A stretch of DNA of 64,000 nt from Photobacterium sp. TY1-4. Lineage in GTDB: Bacteria; Pseudomonadota; Gammaproteobacteria; Enterobacterales; Vibrionaceae. Below are positions 14,933 through 24,812 of the stretch, piece after piece. The stretch's first letter is position 1. Each line of letters begins with the position of its first letter. A model generated the notes under the pieces. That model searched no databases, was not told where the DNA came from, and saw nothing but the letters and a program-made list of their open reading frames with translations. The translations under genes and the position numbers were made by a program. The stretch lies in assembly GCF_025398175.1 (NCBI RefSeq), contig NZ_CP099734.1:1302001-1366000 (forward strand), in the 5' to 3' direction.

Positions 14933-15553
14933 ATGAGTTTGTTTATTGTTTGGTTGGGTGTCATGTTTCCGTTGGTGTTCAGTCCGGGGCCGGCAAATAT
15001 CGTGTTTGCAGCATCGGGTGCCAGTGTCGGGGTCAAGCGTTCGATCCCTTTATTGGCCGGGGTGGATAGTGTTTTCATTCTGAAGTCGATTGTGATTGGT
15101 TACGGCCTGGGTGAGGTCGTGCATGCACGTCCCGAGTTGATGAATGGCATGCAACTGCTGGGGGCGGCTTATTTAATCTATTTATCGGTGAAGTTTGTGC
15201 GATCGACATCGACGAAGCTTGATGGAGAAGCCAAGGCGTTGGGGTTTGTCGACGGCCTGCTGATCCAGGTTCTGAACAGCAAAGGTTGGTTGATGGTTTT
15301 CCTGATGTTCACGTTGTTTGCTGATCAGTCTCAGGCGGCTTTCGGTGAGCAAGGTATTCTCATCTTGATTTTCTGGTTAGCGGTCCTGAACATTTCCATG
15401 CATTTTGTTTGGGTTTCAATCGGCGATGTGTTGTCCAGGATCTCCAGTAGTGAGCGTTATGAAAAAGCGCTGAACTGGTTCTATGCAGGATGTCTGGCCG
15501 CGGTCGCGATTTGGCTCATGATTGAAAACCCTATGATACGAAGTATGATTTAG
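14933..15553 (+). CDS. LysE/RhtB-family amino-acid exporter
   Basis: 206 residues, the usual family size. Start ATG 14933 directly after AAGGAGGT (14921-14928); upstream in-frame codons overlap the AraC gene and lack such a site. Six hydrophobic segments are apparent, and the family motif SPGPANIVFAASGASVGVKR lies at about 17-36. It exports an amino acid or derivative across the inner membrane; the substrate is unknown. Expression is probably under the AraC regulator just upstream. Confidence 0.9.
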   Translation: MSLFIVWLGVMFPLVFSPGPANIVFAASGASVGVKRSIPLLAGVDSVFILKSIVIGYGLGEVVHARPELMNGMQLLGAAYLIYLSVKFVRSTSTKLDGEAKALGFVDGLLIQVLNSKGWLMVFLMFTLFADQSQAAFGEQGILILIFWLAVLNISMHFVWVSIGDVLSRISSSERYEKALNWFYAGCLAAVAIWLMIENPMIRSMI

Positions 15554-15594
15554 CCTTCGGTGGCGGAACGCCAGTGGGAGCGGTAACTCTGGGG

Positions 15595-15630
15595 CGGGGT
15601 GACGACACAAAATGACGTCGCCCCGTTTTT
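15595..15630 (+). terminator. Rho-independent terminator after the LysE gene
   Basis: CGGGGTGACG / CGTCGCCCCG stem (one G-T pair) with an 11-base loop, followed by TTTTT. Confidence 0.75.
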
Positions 15631-15680
15631 CGAACCGGTCGTTTTTCAATTCCGCCGTTTATCCGTGGCGACGGTGTCGC

Positions 15681-16058
15681 TTATTGCTTATCCCGGATGC
15701 AGTTCAGAGCATCCTGAACCACAGTTCGGTAGTCCATGGTGCCGAAAACTTTCCCCTCAATTTTGAATACCGGGATGTCGTAGTGCGCCATGGCGTCTTT
15801 GGCAAACTGGTATTGATGGTGCACTTGGGGGGACACGTAGACCACTTCAATGTTATCGACATACAGTTTGGTAAAGTCAGGATCCGCCAGTGCCTCGATA
15901 CCGGAAAACATCACGTAATAGGGCAAATTCGATTCATCAATGAATTTTTGCATCCGTTGCGCCAGCATACTGGAGGTCATGCCTCCGGCGCAGACAACTG
16001 CGATAATGCGTCGACCGTTGATCTCACGTTTTAAGTTGTCTTCAAAAAAAATGCTCAT
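15681..16058 (-). CDS. Orphan PTS IIB-like protein (lactose/cellobiose type)
   Basis: 125 residues from ATG 16058; the longer frame opens at a TTG (16124) with no ribosome site. The segment IIAVVCAGGMTSSMLAQRMQ (about 17-36) is the beta-strand and P-loop of PTS IIB enzymes, with the Cys that would carry the phosphoryl group. The rest fits the Rossmann-like IIB fold (VEVVYVSPQVHHQYQF). No IIA or IIC gene is adjacent, so it either works with a distant permease or has a regulatory role. GC content matches its neighbours. Confidence 0.78.
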   Translation of the reverse strand: MSIFFEDNLKREINGRRIIAVVCAGGMTSSMLAQRMQKFIDESNLPYYVMFSGIEALADPDFTKLYVDNIEVVYVSPQVHHQYQFAKDAMAHYDIPVFKIEGKVFGTMDYRTVVQDALNCIRDKQ

Positions 16059-16470
16059 ATCAGCTTTCTCTAGCAGTGGTGTCGTAACCCGAACGAGTTG
16101 CCCGAGTCGGAAGATGGCACTCAAGATACAGGGGGATGGCGTACGGGATCAGGTGCATAATGCATTGATGGGAAATGGTTCACGGAATATTCTCTTTGCC
16201 CGTCGCCGACAGCATGTCGATGGATCGTTGACGACTCGCCGGGCTGCTTCGTCGTGGTGGAAGGCGCGACCCGAACGCAGAATAGCAAAACACGTCCCTG
16301 ATTCCCTTCAGAATTTTTCGCATGGGCGACGTAGTTCATTTCCTTGAAAATGACACGCTTGCCCCGCCTAATTTCATGACATTCTCAATAAATGGACAGT
16401 TGTTCCAGTTTTAATTCTTATGCTTAAAGCTGACACGAATAATCTCGAAGAAATGGGTTAGGAGTTGGTG

Positions 16471-16965
16471 ATGTTTGTCAAAAACAGTTCTTGGGTCGTC
16501 CTGATTTTGCTCGCGGCATGTTCGAGCTCCAAAAATTCCAGCGAGCAGGATCTGGCATTTCAGCTCAGCGAGCTAAAAATGGTGAAAGCACCGGAGTCGT
16601 CGGCGGGTGTGGCTTCTCAGTTTGAGCTGAAGTCACAAAGCCATAAGCATTACTGGCATTGTTTAAACAATGAATCGTGTGAAACAGAATATGCCGGATC
16701 CTTCTTCCTCCACGATACCGATACCGGGGTGGTGCCGTTATGGGCATCCGTCGAGACGGATTTACTCTACGATACGTGTAACGTGAATTTTGAACTGGAT
16801 ACCAATTCAGATCTGTATACGTTTCAAAAGAATGCCCAGTATGCGGAATACGGTTGGCCCGGGAAAAAAGAGGGTAGAACCGACCGGGTGGTGGGAAAAG
16901 CGATTCTCAGAAGTCCGATATACGGAACCTGGGAAGTGACCTGGAAAAGTAATAACTGCTATTGA
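16471..16965 (+). CDS. Putative lipoprotein of unknown function
   Basis: 164 residues from ATG 16471, preceded by TAGGAG at 6 bases (upstream TTG and GTG codons are in frame but less well placed). The N-terminus is a signal peptide with lipobox LAAC at about 15-18, so it should be lipid-anchored on the periplasmic side of a membrane. The mature part is polar with several Cys (HCLNNESCETEY, DTCNVNF, final NNCY), which may form disulfides. I recognise no domain. Confidence 0.75.
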   Translation: MFVKNSSWVVLILLAACSSSKNSSEQDLAFQLSELKMVKAPESSAGVASQFELKSQSHKHYWHCLNNESCETEYAGSFFLHDTDTGVVPLWASVETDLLYDTCNVNFELDTNSDLYTFQKNAQYAEYGWPGKKEGRTDRVVGKAILRSPIYGTWEVTWKSNNCY

Positions 16966-17325
16966 TGAGTATCGGCTGGCGCGCTTGCGCCTGCCTCAAT
17001 GACACCTCATCAGTGCTGATGGCCTGTCGTGGTTCAAGCCATTTGATCGCGACATTGCCATGACCCCTGTTTTGCCTGTTCATCGTCCTGAAGTGTTTCC
17101 GCTCTGATGCGAAGCGGAGACAGATATCGATAAAGTCTTGTACCTCTCTGATACATTTCTAGGAATATCCGTAAGCCGTTGTTATCACAGAGCCTTCATG
17201 ATGACTGTGCGGTATTGGGTATTTGCGTAAAAACAGCATCAATCCTGTGTTCCCCATTGTATTTGTGCTGCAGAGCAGGCACAGTGGCTCGATTGTATGC
17301 TCATGGATCGAGGTTTAAGGAAGAG
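16966..17325. other. Intergenic region
   Basis: 360 bp without a convincing gene. The only open frame is an upstream extension of the exporter gene lacking a ribosome site. Likely holds the exporter promoter; no clear operator or hairpin with a T-run was seen. Confidence 0.5.
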
Positions 17326-18252
17326 ATGATCAGTCACCATAAATACACGCTTGCGGGCTGCATGGCTATTTTGCTGTGGAGTACGATTGTCGGCCTGATC
17401 CGGAACGTGACGGAGCAGCTGGGCCCGATAGGCGGCGCCGCGATGATCTATACCGTCAGCTCAGTATTGCTGATTGTGTTTGTCGGCGCGCCGAAATTGA
17501 AAAGTTTCTCAGCCAAATATCTGATACTGGGTGGTTCCCTCTTTGTCAGTTATGAAATCTGCCTGTCGCTGGCGTTAGGGATGGCCAATGACCGGATTCA
17601 GGCCGTGGAGATGGGGGTGATCAACTATCTCTGGCCGTGTTTGACGGTGTTACTGGCCGTGCTGGTGAGCAATAAACCGGTCAATAAACTGCTGTATCCG
17701 GCCCTGGCGCTGTCCTTTGTGGGTGTGGCCTGGACGGTAAGCGGCGATCAGGGATTGTCGGTAGCGCAGTTGATGGCCAACGTGCAGACCAACCCGATCA
17801 GTTATACGCTGGCCCTGACCGGTGCCTTTCTCTGGGCGGTGTATTGCAATATCACCCGTCGGTTGGCGGATGGAAAGAATGCGATCACCTGGTTTTTTAT
17901 CGCCACGGCCATGGTGTTGTGGGTGAAGTATTGCTTCAGTAGCGAGCCACCAATGGTATGGAGCGTCGGGGTGGGCATTGATCTGCTGCTGGTGGCCATT
18001 GCGATGGGGGGCGGTTATGCGCTGTGGAATATCGGGATCATTGGCGGCAATATGATTTTTCTGGCGACAATGTCTTATTTCACGCCGGTGTTTTCAACCT
18101 TCCTGTCGGCCATGATCCTGGATATTGAGCTGACGACCAGTTTCTGGCAGGGTGTGATCATGGTCACCGTTGCCTCATTGCTGTGCTGGTGGCTGACACG
18201 GGACAAACCGCAATCGTCACCAGACACGGAGCTGGCCGAAGAACGCGTGTAA
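17326..18252 (+). CDS. EamA/DMT-family exporter, YddG-like
   Basis: 308 residues with about ten hydrophobic helices in two EamA halves. ATG 17326 is preceded by TTTAAGGAAGAG; the frame continues to 17179 without a better start. The N-terminus (YTLAGCMAILLWSTIVGLIR), the EMGVINYLWPCLTVL segment (about 101-115) and the AVYCNITRRLADGKNAITWF loop match the aromatic amino-acid exporter YddG. It probably exports aromatic amino acids or related metabolites across the inner membrane. Single gene with its own terminator. Confidence 0.85.
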   Translation: MISHHKYTLAGCMAILLWSTIVGLIRNVTEQLGPIGGAAMIYTVSSVLLIVFVGAPKLKSFSAKYLILGGSLFVSYEICLSLALGMANDRIQAVEMGVINYLWPCLTVLLAVLVSNKPVNKLLYPALALSFVGVAWTVSGDQGLSVAQLMANVQTNPISYTLALTGAFLWAVYCNITRRLADGKNAITWFFIATAMVLWVKYCFSSEPPMVWSVGVGIDLLLVAIAMGGGYALWNIGIIGGNMIFLATMSYFTPVFSTFLSAMILDIELTTSFWQGVIMVTVASLLCWWLTRDKPQSSPDTELAEERV

Positions 18253-18298
18253 TCACCGTTGGCTAAAAGCGATTCACCTGTATTCGGGCTACTGCACG

Positions 18299-18334
18299 GG
18301 GCGCGTTCGTTATTCGAACGTGCCCTTTTGTTTT
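18299..18334 (+). terminator. Rho-independent terminator after the YddG-like gene
   Basis: GGGCGCGTTCG / CGAACGTGCCC stem with loop TTATT (one mismatch-type pair), followed by TTTTGTTTT. Confidence 0.85.
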
Positions 18335-18508
18335 GTCTGTGGCGGGAGGCTATCTAGTAAAGCGTCCGGTCTTTCGTCGCTATACCCGGATAAAATCATA
18401 AAAATCAAAGATACCATTTGATGCACGGTGGAGTTTGAACAACATCCGATCCCGGCGTTGGGAATTTCGTTTTAATAGCGTGACCATTCGCAGAGAGAGC
18501 AAATAACG

Positions 18509-18784
18509 ATGTTAGTAAGTAACGTGATGGATGAGATCCGAACCGAGCAGGCAAAAGAAAACTGGCTGGCGTACTGGAAGCATTTCAGCCGCTGTCAGGA
18601 TCAGTATTGCGCCGAGGTCAATTGCCTGAACCCGCAGCATCACGGGGTATTGGTGAAAACGCAGCGTGCCGGTGATGCGGAAATTTATGTGATCCCGATG
18701 TGCAAAGATCACAGTGATAATTTTACCTCGCTGTTTGAAATTGCAGACAACACGGAGATTGTACCGGCCTCCTATACCCTGTAA
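18509..18784 (+). CDS. Small conserved-looking protein with a Cys/His cluster, function unknown
   Basis: 91 residues, soluble. Cys and His residues are spaced as CQDQYC, NCLNPQHH and CKDHSDN (about 31-75), which could bind a metal in an HNH-like or zinc-ribbon arrangement, though no HNH catalytic motif is complete. GAGAGAG lies about 10 bases before the ATG. It stands alone between the YddG-like gene and the convergent citrate response regulator. I cannot assign a function. Confidence 0.6.
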   Translation: MLVSNVMDEIRTEQAKENWLAYWKHFSRCQDQYCAEVNCLNPQHHGVLVKTQRAGDAEIYVIPMCKDHSDNFTSLFEIADNTEIVPASYTL

Positions 18785-18858
18785 CAGGCAGTCGCTCGCG
18801 ACGCATGAGGCTGCATTCATTGCGATACCTTGGCACGATGCGAGCGACATGAGCCGAA

Positions 18859-19539
18859 TCAGGCTTTTTTCTGGTAGATCCGCTCGGGTCGACCGACTTT
18901 GCCGTGTTGGATCACGGCTTCCAGAAACCCACTGGCCGTAGAAAATTCCAGATACCGCCGCGCGGTGGTCTTGCTGATCCCGATGGATTTTCCGAGAGAG
19001 TCTGCGGTGTGCTGAACGTTCGCGATAGCAAACACTTCTTTGATTTTGTTCAGTGTCAGCTCGTCAATTCCTTTGGGCAGGTGTTCATGCTGTTTGTTTT
19101 TCGACTGGAAGTTAAACAGTTCATCGACATGGCGTTGATTGACGCTGTCACTGGCCCGCAATGAGCTGGTGTATTTCAGGTAGCGATCCAGAGAGTCTTT
19201 CAGCCGGTCATAAGAGATCGGCTTGAGCAGGTAGTCGAACACACCGCATCGAACAGCTTCGCGCACCGTTTCCATCTCACTGGCGGCGGTGATGAAAATG
19301 ACATCGGGCGGTGATTTCGCGGTAGTGATTTCTTTGAGAAAATCGATTCCCTTGCCATCTGGTAAGAAGTTATCCAGCAAGATCAGCTTGGGTTTTAACA
19401 GGCGTACCATGTTCCGGGCTTCGGCGACGTTTTTGGCAACACCAATCGGTCGAAAACGGCGGGTTTGCTGAAGGTAGTGGGTGTGGAATTCAGCAATATT
19501 GGATTCATCTTCCACGATCAAGACATCAAAAAGTTCCAT
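18859..19539 (-). CDS. dpiA: Citrate-type response regulator (CitB/DpiA family)
   Basis: 226 residues. Receiver domain about 1-125, with acidic pocket VEDE and phospho-acceptor Asp in LILLDNFLPDG; linker; C-terminal winged helix-turn-helix (about 165-226: IKEVFAIANVQHTADSLGKS, then ISKTTARRYLEF). This is the CitB/DpiA/DcuR architecture. Start ATG 19539 overlaps the end of the kinase gene by 14 bp. With its kinase it should activate the adjacent oad/citS and cit operons when citrate is present. It is the last gene of the leftward cluster. Confidence 0.9.
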   Translation of the reverse strand: MELFDVLIVEDESNIAEFHTHYLQQTRRFRPIGVAKNVAEARNMVRLLKPKLILLDNFLPDGKGIDFLKEITTAKSPPDVIFITAASEMETVREAVRCGVFDYLLKPISYDRLKDSLDRYLKYTSSLRASDSVNQRHVDELFNFQSKNKQHEHLPKGIDELTLNKIKEVFAIANVQHTADSLGKSIGISKTTARRYLEFSTASGFLEAVIQHGKVGRPERIYQKKA

Positions 19540-21238
19540 CTTTACAGCTCTTATGGTTATTGGAAATCGTATTGGGTATAAACAGAGAAAAAATAGTGCC
19601 CTGCGGCTCGGCATCATCGACCAGAATGGTGCCACCGGCCTGGGTGACAAAGCTATGAACTAAGTAGAGTCCAATGCCGTGCCCCGGCTGATTTTTACTG
19701 GACACGCCTTTGGTAAACAGGGAATCGGCAATGTTATCCGGGATCCCGGGACCGTTGTCGGCGACTTCAATCACCAGCTCATCACTGGCATCGGTCAGCA
19801 GGATCGAAATGGTTTGGTGGCTGTCCGGGTTTTTCAGCGTCGCCTCAAAAGCATTGTCGAGCAGGTTGCCGACAACCGCCGCCAGCTCGTCGGGCGTGAT
19901 GTTGACCGGATCGGCATTAAGCTCGCAGCAGGGGTCAAATTCTAAGGTCAGGCCCAGCTCTTTGGCCCGGCAGTATTTGCCGAGCAGCTGACCGGCGATG
20001 ACCCGTGAACGGAACGTCTGGGCGATGTAGTCAATCAGTTGTTGCTTGTCCTCCGTTTCGCTGCGAATGGCCTTTAAGGCCTCAGCGTAGGCACCGATTT
20101 GGATCAGGCCGCCGATGGTGGATAGCCGGTTGGCATGTTCGTGGCTGAGCACGCGCAGATTGTCGGTATGCTGGTGGATCTGGCTCAACTGCGAGGTGAG
20201 GGTGTTGAGATCGTCGCGTTTGCGAAAACTTACCACCCATCCGGCATGATCCCGGGCCGTTTCCACAAGGCCGGGTTCATCCTCCCAAATATTGACCCGA
20301 TTGGCGATGAGGGTTTCGCCGTTACAGGCAATCAACTCATCTTTCATGTCGGCCGGTGCAGGTTCGCCCCGCTGGTTTCGGCCGGTAAAGAAATCTGCCG
20401 GGGTGATGAACTCACTGGCCTGACGCCCAACCAGATAACCGGGCGGATAGGCAATGCCCAGAATCGACAGTGCACGTTTGTTTACTGACAAGATGCGTCC
20501 CTGACCGTCAACCGCGATCACCCCTTCATAGACGGCTTGCAGCACCGATTTCTGGACCCGAAATGCCAGGGCGATCTCTTCCGGCTCCATGTTATACATC
20601 TGGCTTTTAATATGCCGGGTAAACACCCAGGCACCGAATGAGGTGGCAAACAGGATCATCAGGAGCGTCATCGACAGGGGCTGGAGGTAAGTAAACATCC
20701 AGTCACTGATATTTTCCTGTAAGTAACCGACCGAGACGACACCAATTACTTCCCCGGCTTGGGTCACGATCGGGGATTTTCCCCGAATGGATCGGCCGAG
20801 GCTGCCTTTGGCATAGGAGTAATAGTGTTCGCCTTGCTCCAGGGCACGGTGGTTATCGCCGCCTTTCATTTTCAGGCCGATTTTCTTCTCGTCAGGGTGG
20901 GCCAGTCGGATACCGTCCTGATCGCCGACCACAATAAAGTTGGCGTCGGAAATCCCCTGCAGGCGTTTAATTTCCCGCTGAATGCCATCTAAGTTATTGC
21001 GCTTTACTTCCTCAATCAGCTGGGGATCGCTGGCGATTTCCCGGGCCTGAACCACGGCACGGGTGCTGATTTGATGCTCCAGGGTGTTGGCAAGGGTGCG
21101 ATGGAAGAAGACGAATACCAGCGACAGCTGTACGGTGACGAGAATGACCAGCAGCAACCAGACGCGTTTGCGAAATGACAGCCGACTGCAGATGTAGCGA
21201 TGGAGAAGGTTGTGAATCAAAGGAAGCATAATCGTCAT
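19526..21238 (-). CDS. dpiB: Citrate-type sensor histidine kinase (CitA/DpiB family)
   Basis: 570 residues. TM1 at about 26-46 (WLLLVILVTVQLSLVFVFF), a periplasmic PAS/Cache (PASp) citrate-binding domain about 47-190, TM2 about 192-212, cytoplasmic PAS about 225-300, then the DHp segment with SHEHANRLSTIGGLIQIGAY and the ATPase with N-box VGNLLDNAFEAT and G-box DNGPGIP, GHGIGLYLV. The DcuS/CitA signature H-E-x-x-N-x-L is present. It sits downstream of the oadB terminator-like hairpin, next to the genes it likely controls. Confidence 0.92.
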   Translation of the reverse strand: MTIMLPLIHNLLHRYICSRLSFRKRVWLLLVILVTVQLSLVFVFFHRTLANTLEHQISTRAVVQAREIASDPQLIEEVKRNNLDGIQREIKRLQGISDANFIVVGDQDGIRLAHPDEKKIGLKMKGGDNHRALEQGEHYYSYAKGSLGRSIRGKSPIVTQAGEVIGVVSVGYLQENISDWMFTYLQPLSMTLLMILFATSFGAWVFTRHIKSQMYNMEPEEIALAFRVQKSVLQAVYEGVIAVDGQGRILSVNKRALSILGIAYPPGYLVGRQASEFITPADFFTGRNQRGEPAPADMKDELIACNGETLIANRVNIWEDEPGLVETARDHAGWVVSFRKRDDLNTLTSQLSQIHQHTDNLRVLSHEHANRLSTIGGLIQIGAYAEALKAIRSETEDKQQLIDYIAQTFRSRVIAGQLLGKYCRAKELGLTLEFDPCCELNADPVNITPDELAAVVGNLLDNAFEATLKNPDSHQTISILLTDASDELVIEVADNGPGIPDNIADSLFTKGVSSKNQPGHGIGLYLVHSFVTQAGGTILVDDAEPQGTIFSLFIPNTISNNHKSCKDGTF

Positions 21239-21289
21239 CTATACCAGTCAGTTGAAGCGAGTTTAGCGAGGGTATCCGGATAAAATATT

Positions 21290-21315
21290 GATCGGGATCT
21301 AGAACGATCCCGATC
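21290..21315 (-). terminator. Hairpin terminator between oadB and the two-component genes
   Basis: GATCGGGATC and GATCCCGATC form a perfect 10-bp stem around a 6-base loop. On the reverse strand it is followed by AATATTTTATCC, a weak T-rich tail. It may terminate or attenuate the oad transcript before the regulator genes. Confidence 0.65.
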
Positions 21316-21342
21316 TGATATCCTGATTAACAGAAGTGTTAA

Positions 21343-22647
21343 TTAGCCCCCCAGAACGTATTTGATCATCACCCCGGCGGCGACAGCGGAGCCAATGACC
21401 CCGGCGACGTTTGGCCCCATGGCATGCATCAACAGGAAGTTCTGGGCATTGGATTCCAGCCCGACCTTGTTCGATACCCGGGCCGCCATCGGTACGGCCG
21501 AAACGCCTGCCGAACCAATCAGCGGATTCACTTTTTCCTTCGCAAAACGGTTCATCAGTTTCGCCATCAGCACCCCGGCGGTGGTGCCGATACAGAAGGC
21601 GACGATCCCCAGCAGCAGAATGCCGATGGTTTCGGCCTGAAGGAACTTATCTGCGACCAGTTTCGAGCCCACGGACAGGCCCAGGAAAATCGTGACGATA
21701 TTGATCAGGGCGTTCTGGGCGGTGTCGTTCAATCGCTCCACTACACCACATTCCCGCATCAGGTTGCCGAAGCAGAACATCCCCAGCAACGGGGTGGCCG
21801 ATGGCAGCAGCATGGCGATCAGCACCAGCAGCATCAGCGGGAAGCAGATTTTTTCCACTTTGCCGACCTGGCGCAGTTGGCTCATGGTGATTTGGCGCTC
21901 GGCCTCGGTGGTCAGCGCGCGCATGATCGGTGGCTGGATCATCGGCACCAGCGCCATGTAGGAGTAGGCGGCCACGGCAATGGCACCCAGCAACTCAGGG
22001 GCCAGCATGCTGGAGACATAAATGGCGGTCGGGCCATCGGCACCGCCGATAATGCCGACGGCGGCGGCTTGCGCTACACTAAAATCCATTAGACCGAGAG
22101 AGCTGAAACCCAGCGCGCCGAGGACGGTGGCGAAAATCCCGAACTGCGCAGCCGCGCCCAGCAGTAGGGTTTTCGGGTTTGCTAGAAGCGGACCGAAATC
22201 CGTCATGGCACCCACACCCATGAAAATGATCAGCGGACCGGCACCGGAGGCGATGGCGATGCTGTAGAACAGGTACAGCATGCCATCGCTATAGAGGTGT
22301 TCTTCGGCCAGCAGACGGATGGAGGCGAGTTCGGACGGGGTGGCTGACGCCAGCGCCGCCTTGATTTCTGCCGCGGATGAGGTGGTGAGATCCAGCACCG
22401 AGGCAAACGCCTGCATCACTTCCGGCTTCCCGGCATGCAGGGCATTTTCAACTGCGGAGAGGGCCAGCCCAGCGTCCGGCAGATTCGCCAGGATCCCACC
22501 AAAGCCAATCGGAACCAGCAACAGGGGTTCGAACTGTTTGACAATAGCCAGATACAGCAGGCCGAAACCCACGGCAATCATGATGGCTTGTCCCCAGGAG
22601 AGGTGAAATAAGCCAAAGTCGTTAATTAATGCGGTGATTTGTTCCAT
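21343..22647 (-). CDS. oadB: Oxaloacetate decarboxylase beta subunit (Na+ pump)
   Basis: 434 residues, a polytopic inner-membrane protein with about nine helices, the normal size for OadB. The conserved [20 protein letters not shown] segment (about 195-214) carries the Asp needed for Na+ transport, and [20 protein letters not shown] near the C-terminus is also family-specific. It couples decarboxylation of carboxybiotin on OadA to export of Na+, conserving energy during citrate fermentation. It lies 15 bp after oadA. Confidence 0.95.
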   Translation of the reverse strand: MEQITALINDFGLFHLSWGQAIMIAVGFGLLYLAIVKQFEPLLLVPIGFGGILANLPDAGLALSAVENALHAGKPEVMQAFASVLDLTTSSAAEIKAALASATPSELASIRLLAEEHLYSDGMLYLFYSIAIASGAGPLIIFMGVGAMTDFGPLLANPKTLLLGAAAQFGIFATVLGALGFSSLGLMDFSVAQAAAVGIIGGADGPTAIYVSSMLAPELLGAIAVAAYSYMALVPMIQPPIMRALTTEAERQITMSQLRQVGKVEKICFPLMLLVLIAMLLPSATPLLGMFCFGNLMRECGVVERLNDTAQNALINIVTIFLGLSVGSKLVADKFLQAETIGILLLGIVAFCIGTTAGVLMAKLMNRFAKEKVNPLIGSAGVSAVPMAARVSNKVGLESNAQNFLLMHAMGPNVAGVIGSAVAAGVMIKYVLGG

Positions 22648-22662
22648 AACTGCCTTACCTCA

Positions 22663-24483
22663 TTAAGCCAGCATCAGCAGCGAGTCGCCAACCTGGACCG
22701 CGTCACCTTCACTGACCTCAATGCTGGCAATCACGCCACTGCGTGGCGCTTTGATTTCCGTTTCCATCTTCATCGCTTCCAGGATCAGCAACACATCGCC
22801 TTCTTCAACTTGCTGGCCCGGTTTGGTTTGAACCTTCCAGATATTTCCGGCAAGCGGCGCGGTCATCGGCTCGGCATCTGCGGCGGCAGGCGCCGGTGCT
22901 GCGGATGCGGCCGGTGCGGAAGTCTGGACCTGGGTGACATCGCCGCCTTCATTGACCTGAACCACATAGCTTTGGTTGTTGACGGTGATGGTGTATACGC
23001 CGGACGTTACTGAATTGGACATGGATTGCTTCTCGCTGGTTGTCGTTGTGGATGCGGTTGTTGTAGTTGTCGCTGTTGGGGTGGATGCGTCAGGTGCCGG
23101 TTCAAAGGCACCGGGATTGTTGCGGTTTTCGAGGAATTTCCAGCCGACCTGAGTAAACAGGGCCACGGTCAGGACATCATCGATGGCGTGTTCGGCCAGG
23201 GAAATGCCTTTGGCTTTGGCCTCGGTTTTCACCGCGTCAACCAGTGCTGCCATTTCCGGGGCCAGTTTGTCCGCCGGTCGGCAGGTGATGGCGGTGTCGC
23301 CATCAAGCACCTGGGCCTGGAGCGCGTCGTTCACTGCGGCCGGGGTACGGCCATATTCACCTTTCAGGACCCCGGCGGTTTCTTTGGTGATGGTTTTGTA
23401 GCGCTCGCCCATCAGGATGTTAATCACCGCCTGAGTGCCGACGATCTGTGAAGTAGGAGTGACCAGCGGCAGGTGACCGAGATCCTCACGAACCCGCGGG
23501 ATTTCTTCGAGCACCTGATCCAGCTTGTCGAGAGCATTTTGCTGTTTGAGCTGGCTTTCCATGTTGGTCAGCATGCCGCCGGGCACCTGGGCAACCAGAA
23601 TACGTGAATCGGTGCCTTTGAGCTGGCCTTCAAACGCGCTGTATTTTTTGCGCACGTCACGGAAGTAGGCCGCAATGCTTTCCAGTTTCTCAATGTTCAG
23701 CCCGGTGTCATACGGTGTGTCTTTGAGGCTGGCGACCAGCGATTCGGTCGCCGGGTGGCCGTAGGTGCCGCTCATCGAAGAAATAGCGGTATCGACCCGA
23801 TCAACCCCGGCTTCAATGGCTTTCAACAGTGTCATGTCGGCCAGACCGGCGGTAGCGTGGCAGTGCAGGTGCAAATCAACATCAACCTGTTGTTTCAGGG
23901 TCGATACCAGCTCGTAGGCTTCATAAGGGGTGAGAATGCCTGCCATGTCTTTAATGGCGATGGAATCAACGCCTTGTTCGGACAGTTGCTGGGCAACGTC
24001 GATCCAGGTTTGCATGCCGTGCGCCGGGCTGGTTGTATAACAAAGGGTTCCCTGAGCGTGCGCGCCCTGTTTTTTCACAGCCTCGATTGCGCGCGCCATG
24101 TTGCGTGGGTCATTCATGGCATCAAAAACCCGGAACACGTCCATGCCGTTGGCGACGGCGCGTTCGATAAAGGTATCGACCACATCATCGGCGTAGTGGC
24201 GGTAGCCGAGCAGGTTCTGGCCGCGCAGCAACATCTGGAGCGGGGTTTTCGGCATCGCTTTTTTCAGCTCGCGCAGCCGGTACCAGGGATCTTCGCCCAG
24301 AAACCGGATGCAGCTGTCAAAGGTTGCACCTCCCCAGCATTCCAGAGACCAGTAGCCGATGTCATCCAGCTCGCTCGCAATCGGCAGCATATCGTCAAGC
24401 CGCATGCGGGTGGCGAATAACGACTGGTGGGCATCGCGCAGTACGACATCGGTCAGGCCGATCGGTTTTTGAATAACAGACAT
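22663..24483 (-). CDS. oadA: Oxaloacetate decarboxylase alpha subunit (biotin carboxyltransferase)
   Basis: 606 residues. The N-terminal carboxyltransferase TIM barrel has [14 protein letters not shown] (about 14-27, metal/substrate site) and [20 protein letters not shown] (metal-binding His pair). A conserved PYC/OADA middle domain follows. A Thr/Ala/Pro-rich flexible linker (about 470-540) leads to the biotinyl domain with [15 protein letters not shown], biotin on the Lys of MKM. It moves CO2 from oxaloacetate to biotin, giving pyruvate. It is 9 bp downstream of oadG in a leftward operon citS-oadG-oadA-oadB. Confidence 0.96.
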   Translation of the reverse strand: MSVIQKPIGLTDVVLRDAHQSLFATRMRLDDMLPIASELDDIGYWSLECWGGATFDSCIRFLGEDPWYRLRELKKAMPKTPLQMLLRGQNLLGYRHYADDVVDTFIERAVANGMDVFRVFDAMNDPRNMARAIEAVKKQGAHAQGTLCYTTSPAHGMQTWIDVAQQLSEQGVDSIAIKDMAGILTPYEAYELVSTLKQQVDVDLHLHCHATAGLADMTLLKAIEAGVDRVDTAISSMSGTYGHPATESLVASLKDTPYDTGLNIEKLESIAAYFRDVRKKYSAFEGQLKGTDSRILVAQVPGGMLTNMESQLKQQNALDKLDQVLEEIPRVREDLGHLPLVTPTSQIVGTQAVINILMGERYKTITKETAGVLKGEYGRTPAAVNDALQAQVLDGDTAITCRPADKLAPEMAALVDAVKTEAKAKGISLAEHAIDDVLTVALFTQVGWKFLENRNNPGAFEPAPDASTPTATTTTTASTTTTSEKQSMSNSVTSGVYTITVNNQSYVVQVNEGGDVTQVQTSAPAASAAPAPAAADAEPMTAPLAGNIWKVQTKPGQQVEEGDVLLILEAMKMETEIKAPRSGVIASIEVSEGDAVQVGDSLLMLA

Positions 24484-24492
24484 GTCTATCCC

Positions 24493-24747
24493 CTAGTAAC
24501 GTGATGATTGTGTGATTTTTTTATGGTGAATGGCGGCGGCCATAACCGCGACCAGCTGTTCGTTTGTCTGCGCAGATGCAGGTTGCGGTGTCCGTTTAGG
24601 TTTCGGGATAACCGGTGGCGGTGCGAAGCGCGCCACGGCTTGTGACAGCATTGTGGTCGCGAAAATCAGAAAAACCAGAAAGACCATGACAAAGCCCATG
24701 CCGAGCATGAGCAGGTTAAGGCCTTCGGCAAATAAGTGTTGTTCCAT
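24493..24747 (-). CDS. oadG: Oxaloacetate decarboxylase gamma subunit
   Basis: 84 residues: one N-terminal membrane helix (LMLGMGFVMVFLVFLIFATT, about 13-32), then a Pro/Lys-rich segment with PPVIPKPKRTP and a C-terminal His (AAAIHHKK) that in the family helps bind Zn2+ and assemble OadA on OadB. Size and position are typical. It lies between citS and oadA. Confidence 0.92.
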   Translation of the reverse strand: MEQHLFAEGLNLLMLGMGFVMVFLVFLIFATTMLSQAVARFAPPPVIPKPKRTPQPASAQTNEQLVAVMAAAIHHKKITQSSRY

Positions 24748-24812
24748 TCAAAGCTCCAAATCGACAGGAAAGGAGAGCGTGAGACCACGCCCTCCCAAGG
24801 TGAGAGCGGGGG

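Noticed and set aside
15641..16343. Forward frames over the PTS IIB-like gene and its upstream region
   Set aside because: The reverse frame has the IIB active-site loop; the forward frames show no domain.
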